Shown here in pieces: positions 55,461 to 63,235 of a DNA stretch of 64,000 nt (position 1 is the stretch's first letter; each line of letters starts with the position of its first letter). The stretch spans positions 186,001 through 250,000 of the forward strand of contig DATCMB010000021.1 in assembly GCA_036563615.1 (NCBI GenBank), read 5' to 3'. A model generated the notes under the pieces. That model ran no database searches, was not told the DNA's origin, and was given only the letters and a program-made list of their open reading frames with translations. Made by a program: the position numbers and the translations under genes. Source of the DNA: Candidatus Binatia bacterium (lineage in GTDB: Bacteria > Desulfobacterota > Binatia > UBA12015).

Positions 55461-56035
55461 GCTCGCGCGCGGCGCCGACGATCATCGACGCGGTGCTGTG
55501 GCGGCGGAGGGATGTGCCGGGGCACGACTGCTGCACGCTCGCGCGGGCTCGCGAGGGCTTCGTTCTTTCCGGTGTCGCGGTCTTCCTGCACAGAAGGTCG
55601 GCGTGCTGTCTGCAGTACCGGGTCGTTTGTGACGGTCAGTGGATGACGCGGTCGGCGACGGTGAAGGGGAACGCCGGGCGGCGGTTGGTGGATGTGCAGA
55701 TCCGGCGGACGAAGCGTGGTTGGGTGTGCAATGGGCGGTTGCACCCGGAGCTCGCGGATTGCGTGGATGTCGATCTGTCGTTCACGCCGGCGACGAATAC
55801 TCTTCCCGTTCGTCGGCTTAGGCTTGCCGTCGGCGAGTCCGCGGAGGTCGATGCTGCCTGGCTGCGGTTTCCGAGCTTTACCCTGACGCGAATCGATCAG
55901 ACGTATCAGAACTTAGGAAGAGGAAAGTTCGCGTACCGTGCGTACGGGGGGAGATTTAGAAGACAGCTGAGCATGAGACCGTGTGCGCTCATCGAAATCT
56001 ACCCGAACCTCTGGTCACGAGAACGCAGTAGCTGA
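55457..56035 (+). CDS. Putative glycolipid-binding (PF06475-like) protein
   Basis: 192 residues, ATG overlapping the upstream stop. The pattern WRRRDVPGHDCCTL, YRVVCDGQWMTRSATV, WVCNGRLHPELADCVDVDL and FTPATNTLPVRRLRL, ending with LIEIYPNLW, fits the family named for a glycolipid-binding Pseudomonas protein. No signal peptide is present. Base composition drops within the last third of the gene, where the low-GC patch begins. Function beyond the family name is not known. Confidence 0.8.
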   Translation: MSSRAAPTIIDAVLWRRRDVPGHDCCTLARAREGFVLSGVAVFLHRRSACCLQYRVVCDGQWMTRSATVKGNAGRRLVDVQIRRTKRGWVCNGRLHPELADCVDVDLSFTPATNTLPVRRLRLAVGESAEVDAAWLRFPSFTLTRIDQTYQNLGRGKFAYRAYGGRFRRQLSMRPCALIEIYPNLWSRERSS

Positions 56036-56643
56036 TGCGGCTCTGGTTCGCTTTCGCGCTCGATCAGAGCGACAAGCAAGCGATCAAACACCGAGATACG
56101 CAGAATCCTTCTTCAGTATTTCTACGACCGCAACGCTGCCGCGACGAGCGCCCGCGGAAAGAAGGGATTGCCGTTGAGATCACGGACGTACTGAAGGAGT
56201 TGAAGGCAGCGCATAACCTGTCCCAGCAGGACGTTATGAGCAACCTCAACTATCTGTTGAGTCAAGGATGGGTTAAAGAGGACAAAGTCGAGAAATCTGT
56301 CTCGCTCCCTTCGGGTACCGTCATTCCGAATACAACTTCGTATTACCAAATAACGGCAGCTGGAATCGGCAAGATCGAAGGGCCGGGTGAGTTTACCATG
56401 GACAAGTTCAGGGGATAAGAATTGAAGCGACCGGCCAGAACATCATCACCGTTGGCGACGGAAACCAGGTCAACGCTGCTCATCAAGACGCCGCTGGCGC
56501 ACTCGTCCAATTGAAGCAAGCTCTTCTCGACTCCGACGGTGATCCGAAGCGCCTGGGAGTCCGTGAAGAAACTAGACACCATTGCAGGGCTGACAGCCAA
56601 GGTGGTCAGAGTCGCGGGTACGCTAGGTTCACTTCTCGGATAA
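56035..56643 (+). pseudogene. Decayed winged-helix / GDGN-motif gene with several frame changes
   Basis: One protein can be followed only by changing frame four times. Frame 1 gives SDKQAIKH (56068-56091); frame 2 gives EIRRILLQYFYDRN to GKKG (56093-56167); frame 1 gives a winged-helix-like part, ITDVLKELKAAHNLSQQ to GKIEGPGEFTMDKFRG (to 56415); frame 3 gives GIRIEATGQNIITVGDGNQV (from 56412); frame 1 again gives TVIRSAWESVKKLDTIAGL and stops at 56643. About 25-30 codons seem missing near 56530. I recall intact proteins with this order but no known function. Two shifts fall in G runs, so sequencing error is possible for those. The patch is clearly lower in GC than the rest. Confidence 0.7.
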
Positions 56644-57023
56644 GAAGTCGACTTTCGGGTTTCGCAAATTGCGTCTCCTGGCGCTTGATCACCAGGGGAG
56701 CGCCAGCCAGCGCGAGCCTTGCACCACCCAGGCCCATACCGCGGCACCACGTCGATCGCGTGGCGGAAAGCCGCCGACGAACATTTCCGGGAGCGGCGCA
56801 AGCCGGACGGCGCACGGCTACCGAGGGCACACCGCCGAGTGCGGTGTCGATGCTCCCCTGCCACCTCCAGCATTGGGTCCGCACGCTCGTCACCGCCACT
56901 GAGTAGCTGACGAGATGAGGAACGTTACGCACTTGAGTACCGCTTCATCGCACCCCCTTTACGTGCCCGCTTGATCGGCGCCCCCGTATCGACACACCTT
57001 CCGGAACCAGGCACGCCCAACTC
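56644..57023. other. Gene-free stretch after the pseudogene
   Basis: 380 bases with no frame that resembles a protein I know on either strand. The first part continues the lower-GC patch, and composition rises again towards the VOC gene. No transposase remnant, tRNA fragment or clear terminal repeat is seen. It may be the eroded remainder of the same insertion as the pseudogene. Confidence 0.5.
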
Positions 57024-57461
57024 ATGGCGCTCAAGCGACTCGACAACATCCTCATCGTCGTCGACGACCTCCCGGCCGTCACGACGTTCTTCGTCGACCT
57101 CGGCCTCACGCTCGAAGGCGAGACCCAGGTCGGAGGCCCCGAGGTCGGCAGGCTGATCGGCCTCGGCGACGTGCGCGCGACCCTGGTGACGCTGCGCACG
57201 CCCGACGGCCAGGGCGTCGAGCTCGACAAGTTTCACACGCCCGACACGGTCCGCTTCGGCCCGACAGACGCGCCGCTCAACACGCTGGGGCTGCGCCGCC
57301 TGATGTTCGCGGTCGACGACATCGACGGGATGGTCGCGCGCATGCGCGACCGGGGCGCGGAGGTCATCGGCGAGATGCAGTACGAGGACGCGTACAAGCT
57401 CGCCTACCTGCGCGGCCCGGAGGGCATCGTCGTCGCGCTCGCCGAGCAGCTCGCCGCGTAG
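57024..57461 (+). CDS. VOC-superfamily (glyoxalase/bleomycin-resistance fold) protein
   Basis: 145 residues made of two beta-alpha-beta-beta-beta units: LKRLDNILIVVDDLPAVTTFFVDLG opens the first (in parts: RLDNILIVVDDL and FFVDLGLTL), and RRLMFAVDDIDGMVARMRDRG opens the second (LMFAVDDIDGMVA). Conserved glutamate/histidine positions suggest one metal site. The family includes glyoxalases, dioxygenases and resistance proteins; the reaction cannot be predicted. Its composition returns to the high-GC norm of the genome. Confidence 0.85.
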   Translation: MALKRLDNILIVVDDLPAVTTFFVDLGLTLEGETQVGGPEVGRLIGLGDVRATLVTLRTPDGQGVELDKFHTPDTVRFGPTDAPLNTLGLRRLMFAVDDIDGMVARMRDRGAEVIGEMQYEDAYKLAYLRGPEGIVVALAEQLAA

Positions 57462-57626
57462 CGCCCGCCGCGCCGAACCGCAGCCCGTCTCGCCTCCCCC
57501 ACCCGAATCTCGCCAAATCGAGGCCGCCCTCCGTCGATCTCGCCACCCCTCGCTCGACTAGGGGCTGAGAGCCGCCAACCGCGCGCTCCTCAAACGCAGC
57601 GACGATCAATCAGGGAGGATCACACC

Positions 57627-58076
57627 ATGGCAACGGGCACCGTTCGTCTTCACCGCGTCCTTCGCGCCACGCCGGAGCGCGTCTATCGCGCCTTCACCGA
57701 GGCGGAGGCGATGGCCAAGTGGCTGCCGCCGTACGGCTTCACCTGCACCGTGCACAGCATGGACGCGCGCGTCGGCGGGACCTACCGGATGTCGTTCCGC
57801 AACTTCTCGACCGGCAACGGGCACACGTTCGGCGGCGAGTACCGCGAGCTCGTTCCGAACGAGCGCATCCAGTACACCGACGCCTTCGAGGACCCGAGCC
57901 TGCCGGGGCAGATGCTCACCACCGTCTCGCTGCAGGAGGTGTCCTGCGGCACCGAGGTCACCATCGTGCAGGAGGGGCTGCCGGAGATGATCCCGGTCGA
58001 GTCCTGCTACCTGGGCTGGCAGGAGTCGCTCGAGCAGCTCGCGAAGCTCGTCGAGCCGGAGATCCCGGACGCTTGA
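57627..58076 (+). CDS. SRPBCC / AHSA1-like ligand-binding domain protein
   Basis: 149 residues, ATG behind GGGAGGA. The START/SRPBCC fold of the Aha1-like group is shown by VRLHRVLRATPERVYRAFTE, MAKWLPPYGF, GTYRMSFRNF and the C-terminal helix GWQESLEQLAKLVE. These proteins bind hydrophobic ligands or act in stress and resistance; no enzyme motif is present. It stands alone between the VOC gene and an esterase gene. Confidence 0.88.
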   Translation: MATGTVRLHRVLRATPERVYRAFTEAEAMAKWLPPYGFTCTVHSMDARVGGTYRMSFRNFSTGNGHTFGGEYRELVPNERIQYTDAFEDPSLPGQMLTTVSLQEVSCGTEVTIVQEGLPEMIPVESCYLGWQESLEQLAKLVEPEIPDA

Positions 58077-58154
58077 CCGCTCGCGCCGGCGCAGCCAACC
58101 GCTCGCACCGTAAGCGGCTTGTGCCCGCCGGCGCGGCGCATCTATCTTCCGCGG

Positions 58155-59375
58155 ATGCTGTCGCTCCCGCGGATGCTCTCGACCCTTTCGAAGCACCACC
58201 CGGCACGCCGGCTCCCGCGATCCCGCGCCACTGCAGCGATCGCGCTCCTCGCCTCGCTCATCGTCGCGCCGCTCCTCACGTCCACCGCGCGCGCGACCGA
58301 GCTCGTCGAGATCGAGCTCTCCTCGCCGCTGGTCGACACCAGCGCGCCCGGCGGCGAGGTGCGCGGCGGCCCGCGGCCGCTCGTCGTCCGCGTGCTGCTG
58401 CCCGACGGCTACGACCGGTTCCGCGGCCGTCGCTACCCGGTGCTGTGGCTGCTGCACGGCGCGAACGAGGATCCGAACCGCTGGGACCTCGAGGACTTCG
58501 AGGGCCTCGACGCGATCCTGGTGATGCCCGAGGGCGGCCGCCTCGGGATGTACACCGACTGGTGGAACGGCGGTGCGTTCGGCACGCCGCAGTGGGCGAC
58601 CTATCTGCTCGAGGAGGTGCGCCGGACGATCCACGAGCGCTTCCGCATCCGTCCGGAGCGGCGCTGGCACGCGATCGCAGGCATCTCGATGGGCGGCCAG
58701 GGTGCGCTGCGCTTCGCGTCGCTGCTGCCGGGCTACTTCGGCTCGGTGGTCGCGCTGTCGTCCGCATTTCCGAACATCCAGGCGCCGGAAGTCGTTGCCG
58801 CGATTCCGGCCGTCACCGGCGTCGCGTACGAGGACGTCTGGGGTCCGCCCGACGGCGCCTACGCGACCGGCATGAACCCGATCGCGCTCGCGCCGAACCT
58901 CGAGCACACGCGCGTCTACCTGCTGTCGGGCGACGGCACCAACTGCCCGGGCGATCCGCCGGGTCCGACCTTCGAGCTCGACGGCCTCACGGAGCAGCTC
59001 ATCCGCAGCCAGCAGGCGCCGTACGCAGCCGAGCTTCGCGCCGCGGGTGCGAGCGTCGCGACGCGCGAGCCGTGCGGCGTGCACACCTTCGGCGTCTGGC
59101 GGCGCGCGTTCCGCGACGTGCGCGCGACCTGGGGCTTCTTCGCGCCGGTCCGCGAGCGTCCGCGCGCGTGGACCTACCGGACGGCGTCCCGCGCGGGCGA
59201 GATGTGGGGCCTCGGCTTCGAGTTCGCGGAGCAGCCGACCGAGCTCGTCGAGTTCCGGCGCAACGGCTCGCGGCTCACCGCGAGCGGCTCGGGCACGGTG
59301 ACGATCACCGGCGCGCGCGGCTGCCGCTTCACCGCCGAGCTGCCGTTCGCGCGTCGGCTGCCGGCGGGCTGCTGA
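58155..59375 (+). CDS. Secreted alpha/beta-hydrolase, esterase/mycolyltransferase-like
   Basis: 406 residues. A signal peptide (ATAAIALLASLIVAPLLTSTARA) is followed by the esterase-D fold (PF00756 type): PVLWLLHGANEDPNRW, the WWNGGAFGTPQW segment, nucleophile motif GISMGGQG with Ser178, and a likely acidic/His part near VYLLSGDGTN and CGVHTFGVWRR. The last 80 residues form a beta-rich tail with ELVEFRRNGSRLTASGSG. Cys pairs may form disulfides. It probably hydrolyses an ester outside the inner membrane. A second ATG 18 bases on is an alternative start. Confidence 0.85.
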   Translation: MLSLPRMLSTLSKHHPARRLPRSRATAAIALLASLIVAPLLTSTARATELVEIELSSPLVDTSAPGGEVRGGPRPLVVRVLLPDGYDRFRGRRYPVLWLLHGANEDPNRWDLEDFEGLDAILVMPEGGRLGMYTDWWNGGAFGTPQWATYLLEEVRRTIHERFRIRPERRWHAIAGISMGGQGALRFASLLPGYFGSVVALSSAFPNIQAPEVVAAIPAVTGVAYEDVWGPPDGAYATGMNPIALAPNLEHTRVYLLSGDGTNCPGDPPGPTFELDGLTEQLIRSQQAPYAAELRAAGASVATREPCGVHTFGVWRRAFRDVRATWGFFAPVRERPRAWTYRTASRAGEMWGLGFEFAEQPTELVEFRRNGSRLTASGSGTVTITGARGCRFTAELPFARRLPAGC

Positions 59376-59442
59376 GCGGCGCGAGCGCAAGGCCGCTGCT
59401 ACGTCTCAGACGCTGCCCAAGTCGCACCGAGCCGGAGTGGGA

Positions 59443-60771
59443 ATGAACGAAGCCGTGACACAGCAACTCGCCGTTCCATCGCCGAACCAGACGCCCGCCG
59501 AGCCCGCGCGCACGCGGCTCCCGAGCGCCGACGCCTACCGCGGCTCGATGTACGACTTCGTGCGCACGGTCCTCGAGGAGATCGGGCCGCGCGAGTCGTG
59601 CAGCGAGAGCGAGCGCCGACTCGGACAGCGCCTCGCACAGCGCTGGCGCGAGCTCGGGCTCGACGTCCGGACGGAGACCTTCACCTGCCACCCGAAGGCG
59701 TTCCTCGGCTTCATCCCGATCTCGACCTTCCTCTACCTGCTCGCGACCATCACCTACTGGATCTGGCCGCTCGTGTGCTTCGTCTTCGCGGCGGCGTCGT
59801 TCGCGCTGATCTGGTTCGAGCTGCTGCGCTACCGCGAGTTCATCGACCCGCTGTTCCGCGCAGCGCAGGGCGAGAACGTGATCGGCGTGCTGAAGCCGTC
59901 GGGCGAGACCAAGCGGCGCGTGATCGTCAGCGCGCACCAGGATTCCGCGTACGAGTTCAACCTCTGGTACTTCCTGAAGGGCGCCGCGGTACCGGTGATG
60001 ATCCTCGGCTTCGGCGCGGCGCTGGTGCCGCTCTTCGGCGGGCTGCTGAAGAGCTTGATGGGTGCCGGCAACGACAGCTTCGCGTTCAACGTCGTCGGCT
60101 TCACGGCGATCGCGCTCTACCCGATCGTCGGGCTCAACTTCTTCTTTCACACCTACTCGGTCGTGCCGGGCGCGATGGACGACCTCGCCGGGATCAGCGT
60201 CGTCGACGCGGTCACGCGCGCTCTCTCCGACGCGCGGCGCGAGGGCGGCGCGCTCGAGAGCACCGAGATCGTGGTGCTCGCGCTCGCGGCGGAAGAAGCG
60301 GGGCTGCGCGGCGCCAAGCGCTTCGCCGAGCGCCACCGCGACGAGCTGCACGCGATCCCGACCTACGTGCTGAACGTCGACGGCGTGTACGACGAGCGCT
60401 ACTTGACGGTCATCCACCGCGAGCTCACGACCGGCGCGCGCCACGACCCGCGCCTCGTGCGGCTCGCGCGCGAGCGCGCCGCGGCGCGCGGCTACACGTG
60501 CCAGCAGCACATGATCCCGCTCGGCGCGAGCGACGGGACGGCGTTCGCGCACGCGGGCGTGCCGAGCGTGACGCTGCTCTGCCAGGACGCGACGCGCCTC
60601 GTGCCGAACTACCACACGCGCCTCGACACGCTGGATTGGGTGCGTCCGGAGTCGCTGCAGGTCATGCTGCAGCTCGTGCTCGACATGATCGAGCAGATCG
60701 ATCGCGGCGTCTGCGAGCGCGGCGAAACGCGCGCCGTCGAGGCGCCCCAGCCCGCGGGACAGGCCGCATGA
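59443..60771 (+). CDS. M28-family metallopeptidase with membrane segments
   Basis: 442 residues, ATG with GGAG 5 bases upstream (a GTG 6 bases earlier is possible). Two helices (ISTFLYLLATITYWIWPL and VCFVFAAASFALIWF) insert early, and a second hydrophobic pair lies between ligands (VPVMILGFGAALVPLFGG, NVVGFTAIALYPIVG). The M28 zinc set is complete: His165, Asp246, Glu284 with base partner Glu285, Asp313 and His391. Aminopeptidase-type activity at the membrane is expected. It overlaps the Cys-rich lipoprotein gene by 4 bases. Confidence 0.9.
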   Translation: MNEAVTQQLAVPSPNQTPAEPARTRLPSADAYRGSMYDFVRTVLEEIGPRESCSESERRLGQRLAQRWRELGLDVRTETFTCHPKAFLGFIPISTFLYLLATITYWIWPLVCFVFAAASFALIWFELLRYREFIDPLFRAAQGENVIGVLKPSGETKRRVIVSAHQDSAYEFNLWYFLKGAAVPVMILGFGAALVPLFGGLLKSLMGAGNDSFAFNVVGFTAIALYPIVGLNFFFHTYSVVPGAMDDLAGISVVDAVTRALSDARREGGALESTEIVVLALAAEEAGLRGAKRFAERHRDELHAIPTYVLNVDGVYDERYLTVIHRELTTGARHDPRLVRLARERAAARGYTCQQHMIPLGASDGTAFAHAGVPSVTLLCQDATRLVPNYHTRLDTLDWVRPESLQVMLQLVLDMIEQIDRGVCERGETRAVEAPQPAGQAA

Positions 60772-61367
60772 AGATCCGCACGCTCGTCGCCACGCTCTCT
60801 GCGGGCGTCGCCCTGCTCGTCGCCGCCAGCTGCGGCTCCGACGACGAGGCCACCCCGGACGTCAACGGCTCGGGGCCGATCCCGATGACCGTCGTCAATC
60901 AGGTGCCGATCCCGTCGCCGTGCATGGGGCCATCGCTCACCTTCTTCGAGGGCACGACGCCGGTCGACATCCCGAGCGGCGGACAGAAGACCGTGCAGGT
61001 GTCGAACCTCTTTGGCGCCTACCAGATCGGCTTTCAGGTCAACGGCTGGTACTGGCGGACCTGCACGTCGCCCGGCAACTGCCCGAACCCCAAGGGCTGT
61101 CAGAACCCCGACAACGCGGGACAGGTGGCGATCGAGATCGCGTCCGACTGCTCGAGCGCGAAGCTCGTGAGCTTCACCTCGTTCACCTGCGACGACATGG
61201 TGCCGAACGCGATCGACGCGGTCAGCGTCAAGCTACAGAGCGCGAATCCCTGCACGGTGGTCGTCGAGCCGACGTCGAGCGTCCTGACGCCGACCGACCA
61301 GTGCTGCAGCTGCTCGAGCTGTAGCGGAAGCCAGATCCCGGCGGGACAGGTCCCGCACTGCCAGTAG
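60768..61367 (+). CDS. Cysteine-rich lipoprotein
   Basis: 199 residues, ATG overlapping the M28 peptidase stop (ATGA). The lipobox lies in LVAASCGSDD. The mature part has many cysteines (CTSPGNCPNPKGC, SDCSS, TCDD, QCCSCSSCS and a C-terminal C), enough for several disulfides. The middle is beta-type (KTVQVSNLFGAYQIGFQV). I do not recognise the family. Coupling to the peptidase suggests a shared envelope task. Confidence 0.75.
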   Translation: MKIRTLVATLSAGVALLVAASCGSDDEATPDVNGSGPIPMTVVNQVPIPSPCMGPSLTFFEGTTPVDIPSGGQKTVQVSNLFGAYQIGFQVNGWYWRTCTSPGNCPNPKGCQNPDNAGQVAIEIASDCSSAKLVSFTSFTCDDMVPNAIDAVSVKLQSANPCTVVVEPTSSVLTPTDQCCSCSSCSGSQIPAGQVPHCQ

Positions 61368-61479
61368 CGCCACGCGACGCGCGCCTGCGTGCACGCGTCG
61401 CAAAACCCACGTTCGTGAGCACGGGCTTGCTTTCCCGCGCACGATGGCCAGACTGGGTGTTTTTGCCCGTGAGGCCGTC

Positions 61480-62598
61480 ATGCAGCTCGATGTCGTCGCC
61501 AAGAAGTCCGATCAGCTCGTCCCGACGCCGATCGTCCACCAGACCGCGTTCTGGGGACGCGTCCACCGCCGCCTCGGCTTCGGTGTCGACGCGTTCGACG
61601 TCAAGCTGCGTCCGCCGGGCGCCACGACGGACGCGAGCGGCGATTTCCTCGTCGTCCGCATGCCGCTCGCGGACGACCTCGAGTGCGCCTACGTGCCGTT
61701 CGGGCCGGAGATCGCGCCGGACGCAGAGCACGTCGGCACGTTCCTGAGCAGGCTGTCGCGCGAGCTGCGGCCGATGCTCGGGCCGCGCTGCGCGTTCGTG
61801 CGCTGGGATCTGCCGTGGACGTCGGTGCACGCGCGCGAGGCGTCGGACTTCGACGAGCGCGGCGAGTGGCGCGGTGCGCCCGCTGCACACCTGCGCGAGA
61901 TCCGCATGAACTTCGGTACCGAGGACCGGAACCTCTACAAGGCGCCGCGCGACCTCCTGCCGCCGGACACGCTGCTGATCGACCTCCGTCTCTCGGAGGA
62001 CGAGCTACTGGCGCGCATGCACCACAAGACCCGCTACAACATCCGGCTCGCCGAGCGGCGCGGCGTCGTCGTCGAGGAGGGCACGGCTCGCGACCTGCCC
62101 GCCTGGTACGAGATCTACCTCGAGACCGCGCGCCGCAGCGACATCGAGCCGATGCCGCTCGCGCACTTCGTGGCGCTCTTGACGGAGCGCGGCGAGGGCT
62201 CGGCGTCGCCGGTGCTGACGCGGCTGCTTCTCGCCCGTCATGACGGCAAGCTGCTCGCCGGCGTGATCGTCGCAATTGCGCCGACGCGCGCGACCTATCT
62301 CTACGGCGCATCCACGCGCGAGCGCCGCGAGGTGATGGCGCCGTACGCCGCGCAGTGGGCGGCGATCCGTCTCGCGAAGTCGCTCGGCTGCGCGGAGTAC
62401 GACATGCTCGGCGTGGCGCCGAACGCGTCGCCCGACCACCCGCTCGCGGGCGTGCATCGCTTCAAGGTCGGCTTCGGCGGCCGGATCGTGCACCGCGAGG
62501 GCTCGTGGGACTACCCGTACGACGGGGTCTACACCGAGCTGCGGCGCTGGGAGGAGTCGACGATCCTGCATCGCGCGGTCGTGCCCAGCGCGGGCTGA
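61480..62598 (+). CDS. FemABX/GNAT-like aminoacyl- or acyltransferase
   Basis: 372 residues from the ATG at 61480, preferred because GAGG lies 6 bases upstream; an ATG 36 bases earlier has no site. It has the FemABX pattern of peptidoglycan-bridge and lipid II peptidyltransferases: TPIVHQTAFWGRVHRRLG, CAYVPFGPEI, LARMHHKTRYNIRLAERRGV and YLYGASTRERREVMAPYA, then a tryptophan-containing C-terminus. This family adds amino acids from tRNA to cell-wall precursors, so a role in wall modification is inferred. It is cytoplasmic, without signal. Confidence 0.82.
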   Translation: MQLDVVAKKSDQLVPTPIVHQTAFWGRVHRRLGFGVDAFDVKLRPPGATTDASGDFLVVRMPLADDLECAYVPFGPEIAPDAEHVGTFLSRLSRELRPMLGPRCAFVRWDLPWTSVHAREASDFDERGEWRGAPAAHLREIRMNFGTEDRNLYKAPRDLLPPDTLLIDLRLSEDELLARMHHKTRYNIRLAERRGVVVEEGTARDLPAWYEIYLETARRSDIEPMPLAHFVALLTERGEGSASPVLTRLLLARHDGKLLAGVIVAIAPTRATYLYGASTRERREVMAPYAAQWAAIRLAKSLGCAEYDMLGVAPNASPDHPLAGVHRFKVGFGGRIVHREGSWDYPYDGVYTELRRWEESTILHRAVVPSAG

Positions 62599-62688
62599 CG
62601 CGCACGCGTGCGGCGTCGGCGGCGACGCGGAAGCGTTTCGCGTTGCCTCGGACGCCGCACGTGTGCCACCGGAGCGCAGGAGGAATCG

Positions 62689-63168
62689 ATGAGCAGCCAG
62701 GACCTACGCCGCCGCCGGCTCGCGGTGCTCGAGAAGCACTTCCAGTCCGAGGTCGAGCACGACTGGGACGCGTGCCTCGCGACCTTCAAGGACGTCCCGC
62801 GCTACGAGATCGTCGCGACCGGGCAGATCCACGAGGGCGCGGAGGCGGTCGTCGCCTACCACCGCCGCCAGCGGACCGCGTTCCCCGATCAGCGCCACGA
62901 GAACGTGCGCATGCACTTCGCCGACGACGACACGGTGATCGCCGAGTTCGACCTGATCGGCACCAACACCGGCGAGTTCATGGGTCTGCCGCCGACCGGG
63001 CGCGCGTTTCGCGTCCCGGTGATCGCCGTCTTCAGCTTCGACGGCGACAAGATCACCAACGAGCGCGTCTACCTCGATGGCGCGAGCCTGCTGCGGCAGA
63101 TCGGACGCGCCGAGCTGCTGCCGCTCGCGGGCGTCGAGAGCTTCTCGGCCGCGAACATGAAGTCCTGA
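62689..63168 (+). CDS. SnoaL-like / NTF2-fold protein
   Basis: 159 residues, ATG behind AGGAGGAA. The cone-like NTF2 fold of SnoaL-type proteins is indicated by EHDWDACLATFKDVPRYEIVA (in parts: HDWDACLATFKD and RYEIVATGQIHEGAEAV), FDLIGTNTGEFMGLPPTGR and KITNERVYLDGASLLRQIG. Family members include polyketide cyclases, isomerases and stress proteins. It lies 68 bases before an aldehyde dehydrogenase gene, possibly in one catabolic unit. Confidence 0.85.
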   Translation: MSSQDLRRRRLAVLEKHFQSEVEHDWDACLATFKDVPRYEIVATGQIHEGAEAVVAYHRRQRTAFPDQRHENVRMHFADDDTVIAEFDLIGTNTGEFMGLPPTGRAFRVPVIAVFSFDGDKITNERVYLDGASLLRQIGRAELLPLAGVESFSAANMKS

Positions 63169-63235
63169 CGTGATCGGGGTCCCCGAGAGCGAACGTTCGT
63201 TGCGTCGCACGCGCGACCTCGGATAGGACGCGATC

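Noticed and set aside
56606..56932. Minus-strand frame of 108 codons after the pseudogene
   Set aside because: No recognisable similarity, no ribosome site, and overlap with the pseudogene end; composition alone explains it.
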